The notes: generated by a model from the letters alone, not told the origin. A DNA stretch of 64,000 nt from Ypsolopha sequella (GCA_934047225.1 OW203992.1:18155501-18219500); one strand, 5' to 3'. Counted from the stretch's first letter, positions 1-11,764 are shown. Program-made: numbers and translations.

Positions 1-1160
1 AGATAGAAATGGGCTATATCACAGGAAACTTTAGCAGGAATATTCTCGGATGAAGATAAAGTTTTATAACCTTTCACCGTTGAGACTGCACAACTCTGAA
101 ACTCGCTTCCTGAAGACACCACTATAGCCCCTACTTGCAATATTATTGCTGCATAAACATTTTCTTGAGAGGTACCGGGCGACGTGAAAACAAGTTTGAA
201 AGGAAATATATTCAGTTTTATATGGCGGTCTACATAAGTATTTGCGTACATTTACGACAATGTGCTCTCTCTTTTGTGTTTTGTGCATAGCTGTAAGATT
301 TGTTTCCACAGTGGCTATTTTAAACGGCTCTTTGTAGAGTGCAAGGGTTGTGTGTAGTATAAGGGCTCGTAATTTTCAGTTTTTGTTGAGTTAGGTAGCG
401 AGTGTAAGTGGCAAGTTGTTGTAGAGTTGCCGAAGGCAGGCTGCAGCGGGGATGACGGGGGTAGTGTCGGGGGGAGGAGGGGGAAAGCGGGGGCAACAGT
501 GCCAGGCGGGGGGGACTTGCGGCGCGACTTTGTATCATAAATCAAACGCGCCCAGGGGACGTCCGGGATAAAAACTATGTACATACAAACCGTAATTTCA
601 ACGGAGATAATATTCAAATTCAACTGATGAATATTTAAAAGAAGGAACTCGGGTCCATTTGATTATATGAATTTCGCGTCCAGCATACGACTGCTTTTGG
701 GGCTAATTTAATTTACGAAAGTATACGGTTACATCTTTCTACTCAAATTGAGAAATTTTCGAGATACCCCAAAAATATGTACTTTCATGTGTTTGAACAA
801 CAACATTGGCGTGGCACCAACTGAAAGTAATATTGTATGTATTTCCTTTTGTTTTCAAGCCGCAATGACACGATGAACAAATACTCGTAGAACTGTATTA
901 CATCTCACATGTGACACTATTAGATGTATCGATTGGTTTTGTGTCACAGTTGTAGCAGATGTCCCAGACGGATGTGAAGCCAACAGACAAATGGTCGCAC
1001 GGGACTACAAGGGTTGGCTCCCCTTTTGATCACGGACCTCTTAAACAATGCCAATCAAGCCGTACAATGTCTTGTGAATGTAAGGATTGTTGCATGGTTT
1101 AACGAACCAAAGAGAAAATCCGATTAATTTAGATTTGCTTATATTTGGTACTTAGTAAGT
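1..1160. other. Non-coding AT-rich stretch
   Basis: No coding region that I recognise. Short open frames on both strands overlap each other and show no familiar motif. The only distinctive content is the G-run tract listed separately at 448-514. Confidence 0.6.
448..514 (+). other. G-run tract, potential G-quadruplex
   Basis: Six runs of four to seven G lie on the plus strand within 67 bases, starting at about 448, 457, 469, 479, 489 and 508, with short spacers between most of them. This satisfies the usual pattern for an intramolecular G-quadruplex. It stands out because the surrounding DNA is AT-rich. No gene is attached to it, so a promoter role is only a possibility. Confidence 0.6.
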
Positions 1161-1181
1161 GAAGTTTTTTTGGTGTTTCAG

Positions 1182-1427
1182 CGACATTGGCGTGCCGAGG
1201 CGGTGCGGCATTCAGCCCGAAAGCGAGCTTGGAAGGAAATCACCTGGCAGACCATTAACCTAATTCACGGACGCGAAGACAGGCAGGGCTGCGGCAGCAA
1301 CGACGGTGGAGTGCTAGCTTTAATATCGCTTCGCAGTAATAAGATGGAAATAAGGCAGTGCCGCGGCACCGGGCCAATCATTGCCATTCGCAACTCGACA
1401 ATAACGAATCCCGCCCTTCCACAAATT
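1182..1427 (+). other. Possible exon or conserved non-coding block (weak)
   Basis: A GC-richer block follows a pyrimidine-rich run ending in TTTCAG at 1176-1181, which resembles a splice acceptor. One plus-strand frame stays open for about 82 codons to a TAG near 1427. The translation is rich in R, H and G and matches no family I know, and no clear splice donor is visible. It may be a terminal exon, a conserved regulatory element or chance. I would not call a gene without transcript support. Confidence 0.2.
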
Positions 1428-1597
1428 TAGACCTATCACAAAGAGAGCTTATTTATAATACATTCAATGTTTTTTGATTTTTGTCTTATATGATTTATTG
1501 TACTCGTAACATAATTGCTTTGATGATTATTTAGCCTGTGATGTTCCCTTTGTAGATTTTTCATAATCTTCTACACATGTCATACTTGTTACCCGTA

Positions 1598-1778
1598 ACC
1601 CTATTATAAATGTTTGTTGGTTTGTCCTTCTTTCACGCAGCAACGGGGCAACGGAGCGACGTAATTTTTTGCGTAGAGATATTTTATGGGCCGGGGAGTG
1701 ACATTTTAATGAACAGAGTTTTATCCCGGGAAAATGCAAACGAAATCAGCGAGGGCGAAGCCGCGGGCAAAAGCTAGT
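1598..1778 (+). mobile_element. Helitron-like non-autonomous repeat, copy 1
   Basis: Begins near CTATTATAAATG and runs to a GC hairpin (GGGCGAAGCCGCGGGC) followed by AAAAGCTAGT. It shares most of its length with 11587-11764, including the TTTTTTGCRYAGAGATAT and TTTATCCCGGGAAAA segments. A subterminal hairpin about ten bases before CTAG, followed by T, is the usual Helitron 3' end. No replicase is present, so any movement would depend on a partner. Assignment is by end structure and by familiarity of the repeat in Lepidoptera. Confidence 0.5.
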
Positions 1779-1789
1779 AGATAATAATT

Positions 1790-4700
1790 TATACTACCTA
1801 CTTTTACTATCTATTCACCCCCAGCTCCATCCACGCTGTAAAGATGATAAACATAAATACCTCATTACATATTTATTTAGTAGAGTTATTAATATTAAAA
1901 CATTAAAAAAATATTTTTGTTCGATATATTTCGGCCCACGCAATAATGACGGCCCCATATAGTCTGATAGAAATACTACTAAAATCATAAAAAAATTATT
2001 TACTTCCAGAGACAAGTTTTTTTTCTTCTGGATTCTATTGATACTTTTTGTACACTTTTCTAACTGATCTTGGTCGAGGTAAATGACGTGAATAACTTAA
2101 AGCGAGAAAAAAAATACGAATCACTTTTGCAAACGTTCATATAAGTTCAAACACGGTAATAAAGCATAAAGTATGCTTTATTACCGTAAAACATACCAAT
2201 TTCAACAATGAAAATAATTAATAACTCTACCAATAAATAAATGAAGCTTGAAAAAGGTACAGTATATTTATTCACATCGCAAAATATTTATAATTTAAAT
2301 TTCTAAATATCCGAATTTTAAGATTGCAGCCTCTATACGTAGTTCGGGAGATTTTGTGATGGGTGAGTGAATGGTATTTCATTTTTATTTTATATATAAT
2401 ATTTATCATTGTCACCTATGTGTTAGAAAATACGAATTTTATTTCGAATACGCATAAAATACCTATCGACACTTCGTAAATTTATGCCTAACGTTCCATT
2501 TAAATATTCCAAAAGCATTCGAATAAAGCGAAGCTTGAAAGCTATCAATTAAAAAAAATTTAAATCACACGCTATAGGTTAAAATGCAAATCCATTTTAC
2601 ATAATTTCCAACGTAGCCCGAGTCGGAGACTAGCCAAAGGTAATCCATTTCCGAAGTTTAGAGAGCGACGTTCTCCTGAATATTTAGAAGTATATCTTAT
2701 TGGTGCTGCCGCTGATAAAATATTCGCCAAATCGTCTCACCGGTCAACTGGCAGCGGGTGTACTATACATATGTACATACATTGAATACCGATGGGGTGT
2801 CTCGCCGTGTGTTCTCTACAACGCAGCACCGCTGCACGCCACGCCGCACTCCACCCGACACCGACGACGGTCTCGTATTCAAATAACGTGCACACAGGTA
2901 CAATTCCCCGGACAAATCTCTCTTTGTGACCTACATAAGTACAACGTGTTCTTAGACTCAGATTTGCACTCCGTATGCTTAAAGAATCGTTTGGCTATCT
3001 CCCGATCTTGAGCTTCGTTTTGCGTTTTGTTCCGAGATTTGTTTTATCAAACCGAAGTATTAGGTCATTAACTATGAAATTGCCGTTATCTCTGGAGAAT
3101 TTGAAGAAAACTCAATTTGCAGTACAAAGATTTTTGTATTTTTTTTTAGGAATGAAAAATCCCAATTTTATAATTTTTTTTTTTAATTCAGCTGTAAAAA
3201 GATATTACGAATCTTATCATGGAAATGGATGACATTTAGAATGAATGTTGAAGATATAATTTTTGTTATCATACTGAAAATAAAAACAAAATTGAATACG
3301 GATAAAACCTGCTAGTCTGGCGTAGCAAACTGTATCGAGCTCGATAGCTCTCTCACTATGTTGATCTACCTCGAGAGGGATAGATATGTTGTATCGAGCG
3401 GTCAAAGCTCGATATGATCTGCTATGCTAGACCCCCTGGAAAGAAACTTTTATACAAAAATCAAATAATGGAAATAAATAGCTATTGAATTACAAGAATT
3501 ATGAAATAACGAATCTATAAGAAAATTTCGGCAATTTCATAGACATAATGACCTATTACTCGTAACTTCTATTTTTTTTTATTGAATGACATAAAATAAT
3601 ACATAAATTAATTACTGATGTGTACTTACGCGTGTTGCCTGTGTATGTAGATTCATCGGGCTTACCTGGAAAGGGAGAGCGAATATGTTAATTTAATTAT
3701 TGAGACACGAAGGACGAACCCAATCAGCACATAAATAACTCTTTTCAGCGATTCTTCCCCACCGGTCACTTGGTGAATAATGAATGAACGTTGAGGATCG
3801 TGTAACATTACATGAAACTGCTGAATTTTTCGAGGGAAAAAGCTAAAAAGTAAGGATCGTTACGCGCATTGCTCCTGAGGAGATTTATGAATTTTTAACG
3901 GCACTCGAGACCGTAGAGATGGAGTGATTGACGTTTTGCCTAACAAGAGTGAAGTAAAAGATTCGAACCTCGAATGTTTTACAGAGTTGTTTTATAAGTA
4001 GCAAAGTTTTGGACAGCTTTTTATTACGAAGCGTGAAGAAGAGTGTTCAACACGAAAGTTTTTTGCAAGATGCACAAGACAAGCGGGAGAAATAACAAGA
4101 TTTTAGATTTTGTAGAAAGTTTTTCAGGTAACCTAGCATGTACAACTACTACGTGAAGTGCTTTTTTATTACTAATTATTAGTTGTTTTTATTACGTGAA
4201 GTGCATTTAAAGATACACCGAACTTTTAAAATAAATTAATGCCGGAGTACACGTCCCCATAACGTTAACGTGCATTTCTAAGTATTTTTTTAATAAGTTG
4301 ATACGTACCGCTTGTCACCTAAAATTATAATAGTATATTTTGATACTAGTGCGAAATGGTCTATATTTCAAGTCATGACTGATTTGATGAAACAATAAAA
4401 CAAAATCACAAGTGGACATTATACAAGAAGTATTTTTGTGTTACAAAACCAAACAAATGTATCTTTTTAATAATAATTTCAAAAAGAAATTCAATAGAAT
4501 ATAAATTATGACGTCTTAAATTCTTATGAATTTATAACACATGAATAAACATGAATTTATAAATTATATAAAAGTTTGAAAATACTTATCCGTAATTAAT
4601 AAACAGTTTTAAAGTTTATCCGGTTACTATCAGGAATACTTTCAGGATAAGTAAAATCAGTCCACAGAGTGCTAAAACGATGTCAATGATATTCCCTAGA

Positions 4701-4840
4701 TGGCGCTAGTTGTTGAAAAATAAAACACTAGTTTAAAATACGTAACTTTTAGCACGGTATATGTATAGGCACAGAGTCTTGGATATTTTGTATTATGATT
4801 TATACTTGCGATTGTCGGCACTTGGTGAAACTTGGAAAGC
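1790..4840. other. Long AT-rich gene-free stretch
   Basis: No coding sequence can be supported. Open frames at 2700-3230 are short and lack recognisable motifs. There is a perfect 16-bp stem-loop at 2153-2187 (separate entry) and a loose inverted repeat around 3310-3445 sharing CGAGCTCGATA-like segments. Confidence 0.6.
2153..2187. repeat. Perfect 16-bp stem-loop
   Basis: ACGGTAATAAAGCATA at 2153-2168 is followed by a 3-nt loop and its exact reverse complement at 2172-2187. The flanks are AT-rich. It could be the remnant of a palindromic MITE. There is no T-run or gene nearby to suggest a terminator. Confidence 0.6.
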
Positions 4841-4895
4841 ATCTTTAATAAAACTCACTTATACACTATTTCACACATTTAATTTATAATTATAC

Positions 4896-4934
4896 ACCCA
4901 ACCGGTTTCGAATAATTAATTCATTTTCAAGGGT
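4896..4934 (-). ncRNA. Decayed hammerhead-ribozyme-like motif, left arm
   Basis: Mirror copy of the motif at 5080-5118. Read on the minus strand: stem I ACCC, box TTGAAAAT, stem II GAAT-loop-ATTC, box GAAACCGGTT, stem I return GGGT. The 5' box departs from CTGATGA at several core positions, so self-cleavage is unlikely now. Confidence 0.35.
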
Positions 4935-5079
4935 TTTATTTATTTAACTCCCAACTACTGCAACTACGTGCTGTAAAAACCAATATTATGTTTGTAGTCA
5001 AATACAAAATAGTCAAATACAAAAATAATATTGGTTTTTACAGCACGTAGTTGCAGTAGTTCGGAGATAAATAAATAAA

Positions 5080-5118
5080 ACCCTTGAAAATGAATTAATT
5101 ATTCGAAACCGGTTGGGT
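5080..5118 (+). ncRNA. Decayed hammerhead-ribozyme-like motif, right arm
   Basis: Order: ACCC (stem I), TTGAAAAT (8-nt box), GAAT-TAATT-ATTC (stem II), GAAACCGGTT (10-nt box with self-complementary ACCGGT as stem III), GGGT (stem I return). The spacing is identical to the motif at 40148-40186. Core changes relative to CTGATGA argue that it is a relic. Confidence 0.4.
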
Positions 5119-5173
5119 GTATTATTATAAATTAATTGTGTGAAATAGTGTACAAGTGAGTTTTATTAAAGAT

Positions 5174-5768
5174 ATTTTGTATTAAAAAATATTTCGCCCT
5201 GTTATTGTGACTTGTGACATATACCCGCATCACGCATCTCTTAGTACACAGTCCAGCATTTTCAAGGTGTCTTTTTGATGTCCATAGGCTGCAACTATAG
5301 TTCTTTGATAGGAAACCGTCGAATTACCCCCCCCCCCCGTAACAAGTAGCTACATCCCGTGGCGGGTGCAGTGATCCGTTAAGAGCAAGCCAGGGTGATG
5401 CGGCTTTAATTCATTTATAGCGCTTCGTAGTTGAAACTGTCATAAAATTTCATTAGCGTGGGATTAAAGACAATGACGCGTCTGAATGAAATATCCCAGG
5501 TGTGGTGGCGCCCGAGTATGTTGATGAAACGACATACTCTGTACTCAGACTCGGAGAGAATTTAATTACAGTTCCAGCTCGGAGGCGCACGAACACTTTT
5601 AAATGTAATGCTAAATCACATCCACCTTGCTAAATGAGTTTTAATGTAGCGGAATTATAAAGTACTTAACGCTTGCACTGGTCGTTTGTTCTGAACCATG
5701 CTCTGGAAAAGATTATTGTTAAAGGAATTAGTTTCTTTTGATTCCATCGTGGGGTTTGGAATATATTA
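5174..5768. other. Gene-free spacer
   Basis: Nothing coding is visible. It contains a C10 run near 5329-5338 and ordinary mixed sequence up to the TA that starts the next element. Confidence 0.5.
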
Positions 5769-6350
5769 GGGTGGTTCATATTTTAAGTTTTTTCTGTTTT
5801 ACCACGGGCCAGGGGGCTCAATGTGTTCTACGTGGCTAAAAAGCAATAAATATTTTTTTTCATTTTTTTCTATTGCGTTGCTACCACAGTTTCAAAATTT
5901 ATAATCCCCATACAATGAGCAATTTTTTTGACACAATCTTTTTTTAAGTGCAGAAATGTAGCTTGAAATGTAGATATTGAAAAACAGTTGCATTTTTAAA
6001 CTTTCTGTACTACACTCTGTTTTATTTTCAAACAAGAGCTCAAATTTTGGCAAAACGGGAATATTATTTTTTTTACTTTCAGGGGTGATAAGCAGATCAT
6101 TATTTTAAACGTATTTTTTTCGATATCTACGTTTCAAAAGCTAACGTTCTGCACTTTTTTTTCATTTTAATAATAATTAAAAAAATAGCTACATGTAAGA
6201 GGATTATAAATTTAAAAACCATGGTAGTGACCCCAAAATTTTGTTGAAAAGATATCAAAAAAAAAAAATTTTATTCCTTTTTAGCTACAAAGAACATATT
6301 GAGGGGATGGCCCGTGGTAAAACAGAAAGTGCTAAAAATATGAACCACTC
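5769..6350. mobile_element. TIR element with TA target duplication, mariner-like MITE
   Basis: The ends GGGTGGTTCATATTTT... and ...ATATGAACCACTC are inverted, and similarity between the ends extends for about 80 bp, covering ACCACGGGCC and TGTTCTACGTGGCTAAAAAG and their imperfect complements. TA dinucleotides flank both sides (5767-5768 and 6351-6352), as for Tc1/mariner-type insertions. The 582-bp body is AT-rich and encodes no transposase, so it is a non-autonomous copy. Confidence 0.65.
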
Positions 6351-6352
6351 TA

Positions 6353-8310
6353 GAAAGGCTATATACAAGTCTGATTTGCGCTTCTTTTCTTGTATTGTCT
6401 ACATCGTAGGTTCTAAGCAGTAGAATATCAGTAAATAAACGAATTCGATTTTTAGTTAGGAGTTGTTTGTTGCTTTTGGGTTGAATTTTTTTGTGAGGTT
6501 TAAAACTAATTTACGTACAGTTTGAAAATGAACCCTCTAGCTATATTAGAATATATGAATCAGAATCACTAATAGAACACAGAATCGTAAAAAAAAAACG
6601 TTTTTTTTTTCCTAATTCTTTTATTGGGATTTTTTTTTTTTCAAATTTTGAATATATAGCTAACCTACGCGACGCGACGTGAAACTGACAATAGACCGTA
6701 GGGCCTTCGCCGCAACGAGCCTCCGACCAGCCATCAATTTAAAACATTCCGGACGTCCTTGGCGCCCGCCCCCGCAATCCATCCCCACCCGCGATCGACT
6801 TTGAGGGTCGATATCTTTATTTTTTTTATGAAACAAGACAAAAGTCAAAACAACAAGACAAAACAACCTTTAATTTTCATTTTGAAAATAGAATAGTTTC
6901 CTTTGATATAGCTAGGGGCTTAATAATCAACCTGTATCAAAAACATTTTTTTGAGTACTTTTCCAGCGTTGTCAATTTGGAAATATCAGGGAAAATGTAT
7001 ATTGTAAAACCTTTTCGGACATTTTCCATTATTTTTTTAAATTTTACGCCTGTTCTTTGATGATATATTTTTTACGAGTTTAGTTTTTCGGGTATTTTTT
7101 ATGATAATACGATTGTACCTATGTACATTGTTTAACGCGGTCGGGTCCCAATTTTGTTATGACTCGACGTTCTTAATTTGTAATTAATAATATAACTAAT
7201 GTCAATTAATAAGGTAATTTTAAAGATTTAAATTATGTTAAATGGTAGTCACAGATCTTAATTAAGAAGAGCTATAAAATAGTATAATACATTAATCGTG
7301 GCTTAAGTAAGTCTATTATCCACGGCGTTAAGCGCTCGCTGTGCAATAATGGGCTACTCATTATTTATCGGACCTCGTATTATCTAAACTCATACCGTAA
7401 AATACTGATTATGAATAAAAAAAAGTGCATACAGACAGACGCCTCTAACATGCAAAAATAAAGTGGGAAAGCAAAGGAAACAGCCAATGCAGCCACATAA
7501 TGGTTCGAAAGATGGTCGAACTTATCATAAAACTTCTGTTGAATACTGACGACTTCAATTATAAAGGGGCACGAGTACTTTATAATAATGGAGACGGTCG
7601 TGATGAGGTAAAGTTATGTAAATATACAAAATTTAAATTTGTGGCCGTTAACCCGGCGCTCGCAGTAATAATGACGCTTCTCACTGGCAGTGTGAAAGCT
7701 GCTGACAGTCCACTGTCACAGCAGAAAGGCTGCGTCGTTCATCCGATGCGTTGTGAGTTTGCGAGCCCTAAATTAACATGCCACCACCGAGCCGAAGGCA
7801 GGTTAACTCTCCAACGCGACGTACTCGTACATCGCCTGAAAACTTTCCGTTTTAACAACACTTCTTTGGTTGTTCTCTCCAAGATGTGCCGTCTGAGACA
7901 CATTCTCTGGGAGTAACAGTGTTCTTTTATCAGATTGCCAGCGGATCTAACGAATTCCAGTACATTGTTACAAACAAAACTCTTCGTTTGATTTTGTTGC
8001 TTAAAAACTGAAGTACAAAACTTGAAGCTTTCGTAAGCTTTTGTCTGGTATAAAGTTTCCGATAAAGAAAGGATTCGATAATAGAGGCTTATAGGCAAAT
8101 CCGAGAAAATTGCATGCAAGAATTAATAATACTAATTTAAATTAATTATAAAAGTATAATCGAAGTTAAATAAGTGGTAAAATAGATTTAAACCACTGTT
8201 TATAAATCCATGAGTTATTGTTGTTATGTTTTTCTTGTACGTCGTATTTATTGTTAACAGTGCTCTGAACAAATTGAAATCATTTATCGATACATATAAT
8301 AAAAGAGTAA
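6353..8310. other. Gene-free stretch
   Basis: An open frame of 138 codons at 7500-7916 is crossed by a 126-codon frame on the other strand, and neither resembles a known family. The block near 6660-6800 is GC-richer. I see no repeat with clear ends. Confidence 0.5.
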
Positions 8311-8973
8311 AACCCGGTGTCTGTACATTGAAGAAAAGTAATAAATATATTTATATAGTAAAAAAAATAGAAATGGGGTGATTAAAAAAGAGAAATAGAA
8401 CACAAATCAGCGATTTTTAGAATTCTTTTCTGTTTGTCTGTTTGTTTGTTCGTGCACATCTACGGATTTTCGTGTAGTTTTTACAGGTAGACAGAGCTTA
8501 ATTTGGATTAGAATAAAGGCTGTTTCATTAAAATTGGATGTCAGAAAAAGCTATCGTCATTTAGAGATTTTTAGAATTTACTTCTTTACTGTTAGAAGTT
8601 ACAGAGCAAATAATAATTCCTGGCGATGAAGCCTAGAGACGTCACGAACGATTGTATAAAAGAAAAAAAAAAAAACAAGAAAATTTTAGTAAGAATGGTA
8701 GTGTATATTTTAGAACATAAAAAATCAACAGGTAAACATTTCATTTAAAGAGCGTCATCTATTTTTGTAAATGAAATTTTGATGCGGTTACCACTGTACG
8801 ATCCACAGCATGTGAGTCATGGATTACAAAGAAAGACGGAAGGGAGATCACTGTTCGATAACTTATTATCCTACTTAAAAACTGGGATATTTTTTATTGC
8901 AGAATTCCCAAGGGATTACACTGTAGCTGCATTATCTTCTTCCACGCGGACGAAGTCGTGGGCAACAGTTAGT
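8310..8973 (+). mobile_element. Helitron-like non-autonomous element, about 0.66 kb
   Basis: The left part (8315-8660) matches 48841-49172 in reverse orientation, including the CAAATCAGCGATTTTT, GTTTGTCTGTTTGTTTGTTC and GGAATTATTATTTGC-complement segments. The right part (8780-8973) matches 42468-42660 in reverse orientation. It ends in GACGAAGTCGTGGGCAACAGTTAGT-like sequence, a weak hairpin plus a CTAG variant, as in Helitron 3' ends. The start is uncertain. A 71-codon open frame inside it is not a gene. Confidence 0.5.
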
Positions 8974-10035
8974 CAAAAATATAGTTTAGAATAATTAGGT
9001 TTTCTCCGCTTCAGTGCACAATGCGAATCTTCTAGTCGCTTTTAATCTAGGTATCGTTTGATGTAACAACAACCACTGACAGACAAATGTGCTACGGCGT
9101 AGATTATTTTGCTATGCTGACCGCTGTCTACGGGTTCGTAGAGGTAGTACGTTTTGTCCATCGCAAGGTATTAATTAGTCATTTAAGGAAACCTTTATGC
9201 TGTAATTTAGAATGTACAATTATTAAGGGATAATAGGGTGGCTTTGACGGAACATTTGTACGGAACACTCAATGAGGATTAAACCTCTTCCAAATACAGG
9301 TTGAGCAACTTGTAGTTTACTTATGGTTTAATACTAAAGCGATATGATTTCATCATATATCATACCTACGACTCCATGGGTTTTAGGATTCCGTACCCAA
9401 AGGGCAAAATGGATTCATATTAATGTCACTCTGCTGTCCGTCTGTCCGTCCATATGTCACGGGTCTCTAGCTTGTAGACGGAATGATTTACAGGTCTGAA
9501 ATTTGGATATCTTGTGTAGAAAGTTGACCGAAAACCGAATATTGAATCCACGCATTTAGAACGATAAAAAATATTTTTCAGAGAGGATTCCTCATGAAAA
9601 AGGACATGAAAAAGATGCTTTTTTTTACCCTGGCTCTTGGAGTTTCATTGTGTAAAGTTCATTGAGTAGAGTACAAATATATTTTTGTTATTTTTTATCT
9701 TGAAATAAAGAAACGAGGCCGTAAAATTTGACAGTTTTAGACCATTTTTATATTTACCATATTATTATATTGTATTTGAACAACATATACTGAAAACGCC
9801 AATTTTAAGCCAAGTACCCGACCAAATAAATTTTATACTTTTGCTCATAAAATTTTGTAGGTATAATTATATTAGTTGCAATTTTTGTTAAAATTATTTA
9901 AGTCTATTAACTTATTTGAATGAAACGGAACCCTCAGGGTGTTTTTTTTCAGCTTTAAAGATGAACGATTTCGACGAAAAACGAACTGAACGACATCACA
10001 CTAAAAAGCATATACTAGATTATATGGTTTAATTC
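8974..10035. repeat. Gene-free DNA with a lepidopteran interspersed repeat
   Basis: 9385-9480 carries GGATTCCGTACCCAAAGGG and CTGTCCGTCTGTCCG, a repeat also present (in the other orientation) near 14900-15020 and 19425-19510. The remainder, to 10035, is AT-rich sequence without coding signal. Confidence 0.45.
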
Positions 10036-10235
10036 AAAGATACCTGTGCATTTGCAATTTATTTATTTATTTATGAAGGAGCTCCAACTGCAAACTCCGA
10101 TTACAAACATCTACTTATTGACTATACATTAGTCCTGCAGAGTTATACAAATTATAGGAGCACACAGCCCTCGCATATTACATACAATGTTTACAAACAA
10201 AAAAAAAACTTAAATAAAAAAAATATTTACATGCT

Positions 10236-10358
10236 CAATTTTATAAATTACTACTAAATCGGGTTGACCGGGAGAAAATGCTTCTAGCATTAAGTCCACC
10301 TGTTGTACATTAAACTGTGTTTTGTGCAATAAAGAATTAAGAAGAAGAAGAAGAAATT
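10236..10358 (+). repeat. LINE 3' end fragment with (AAG)n tail
   Basis: GCATTAAGTCCACCTGTTGTAC is followed by TGTGCAATAAAGAATTAAG and then an AAG-type microsatellite. An AATAAA near the end followed by a simple-repeat tail is typical of the 3' terminus of a non-LTR retrotransposon. The coding part is missing (5' truncated). It is a different family from the intact LINE at 43.5 kb, which ends in (TTA)n. Confidence 0.5.
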
Positions 10359-10359
10359 A

Positions 10360-11015
10360 TGAAATAATAAATTATAACTTAAACCAATTATTTAAAATTA
10401 AAGAAAACGTAAATTAAGCTTAAAGCTTAATTATGTGATGAGTTTTTCCATCATTTTTTAAATTACAGAAAATAAATTAAAATATAAATTGGGAAATTTT
10501 TCATATAGTTCACTCGGCGGTCTTACAAGTCAGCCATGTATATATATGAAGCGACATGTTTTTATCAAAATACGTAAGATTTTTAAATACGGGTTGGGTG
10601 TTTTATTTAATCTTACATTATGCTAATTTCCGGAACTTGATCTACGGTGTATCGGTTTTTTTGTTTGTAATTCTTAATGAAAACTTTACCTTTCATTACG
10701 ACAATATACAATTAGTATATTGGACTTTTCTTTGTAAATACTCATAGAAAATAGAGAGTATAGTTGAGAGATAAGTAGTACGTATACATTTAGTGGAGGA
10801 TCCCAGTTTCTCATCTACATGGAAATCCGTTTTCATCATCGTATAAAATTATCTTTAGAGAAAATTCTTTGAAGCGTTATTCGATACTATCAAAACATTC
10901 CCTTACAAGCAGGTATTGAGAACCAGTTTTATGAAGCAAAAAGGTTCTATTTAGAAGAAAATTTACATTTACGATAATTATGATATTATTAAAACTCGCG
11001 TGATCTGATATACTA
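10360..11015. other. AT-rich gene-free stretch
   Basis: No coding or repeat structure with clear borders. The region just before 11016 (AAACTCGCGTGATCTGATATAC) belongs to the foldback family, since a version of it also lies right of the relic at 42135-42170. Confidence 0.4.
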
Positions 11016-11180
11016 AATTACTATTACATACGGCTTGAACACTCACGTGTGATTGTTTTTGACTATATGCCAACCGTTTCACCGATACAATTTCAGTATT
11101 ATCAATTGTATTGGTGAAACGGTTGGCATATAGTCAACAACAATCACACGTGAGTGTTCAAGCCGTATGTAATAATAATT
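11016..11180. mobile_element. Foldback MITE with 77-bp arms
   Basis: Arms at 11016-11092 and 11104-11180 are reverse complements with about three differences around an 11-bp loop. They include CACTCACGTGTGATTG and CCAACCGTTTCACC. A rearranged relative with most of one arm lost lies at 42035-42145. No coding capacity. Confidence 0.75.
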
Positions 11181-11189
11181 AATGATACG

Positions 11190-11585
11190 AGTAATTATTA
11201 TAATACAAAGGAATTAAAAATATTTCGGGCCGCAAGCTGGATAGGTCAATTTTTTATATTTTGCTTTTGGTTGCCTACTTGAAATAGTTAAATCGCTCAC
11301 ACTTTTCAGCTGTACATTAGTGTCTAGTATACAGGAAGAATAGTTACGGTCCACTTATCCCGATCGACTGAGCTCTAGGAGTCTTTAGCCACGAGTTAAT
11401 CGAGTATACACCCTTGCCGTAGGCTTGTGGATGAGAATTAACTTGATTAGTAGGAGCCCTTAGATTTTCTTTTCATTAAGGAGTTGAAGTTACTGTTTCT
11501 TTGTACAGGTGTATTGTCTTATTAGGTTTCGTTAATTTTTATTTACTGAGCCTTAACAACATCTTGGTCAAATTCTACATTTGTA
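11190..11585. other. Gene-free spacer
   Basis: Ordinary AT-rich sequence with no recognisable gene or bounded repeat. Confidence 0.4.
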
Positions 11586-11586
11586 C

Positions 11587-11764
11587 CCCTATTATAAATG
11601 TAAAAGTGTGTTTGTTGGTTTGTTTTTCGTTCACGCAGTAACGACGCAACGGATTGACGAGATTTTTTGCACAGAGATATGGGCCAGACAGTGACATAGG
11701 CTACTTTTTATCCCGGGAAAAAGCAAACGAAATCAGCGCGGGTGAAGCCGCGGGGAAAAGCTAA
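11587..11764 (+). mobile_element. Helitron-like non-autonomous repeat, copy 2
   Basis: Second copy of the 1598-1778 family. It starts CCTATTATAAATG, contains TTCACGCAGTAACGACGCAACGG-type sequence and TATCCCGGGAAAAA, and ends in GGTGAAGCCGCGGGGAAAAG-CTAA. The CTAA end is an allowed form of the Helitron CTRR terminus, preceded by the hairpin. Confidence 0.5.

Larger units (their letters stand above)
4841..5173. mobile_element. Foldback element with hammerhead-like motifs in both arms
   Basis: Two arms of about 148 bp (4841-4988 and 5026-5173) are reverse complements apart from small differences, around a 37-bp centre that holds a short direct repeat of AGTCAAATACAAAA. Both arms carry CGAAACCGGTTGGGTGT-type sequence and a hammerhead-like fold (separate entries). 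The sequence left of the element (CACTTGGTGAAACTTG) resembles DNA near 40107, which suggests a family. No coding capacity. Penelope-like elements are known for inverted terminal copies and hammerhead motifs, so this may be a Penelope-derived inverted-terminal unit. Confidence 0.7.

Noticed and set aside
7500..7916. 138-codon plus-strand open frame with an overlapping 126-codon frame on the minus strand
   Set aside because: No recognisable domain, both strands open at once, and composition like the flanks; most likely chance.
8779..8994. Conserved-looking 71-codon frame also seen on the minus strand at 42384-42629
   Set aside because: The similarity is DNA-level sharing of a Helitron-like repeat, with indels that break the frame, not protein conservation.
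11016..11180. Hammerhead-like fold in this foldback because of GGTGAAACGG
   Set aside because: GAAAC is present but there is no CTGATGA-like box at the right distance; the sequence is only a long hairpin.
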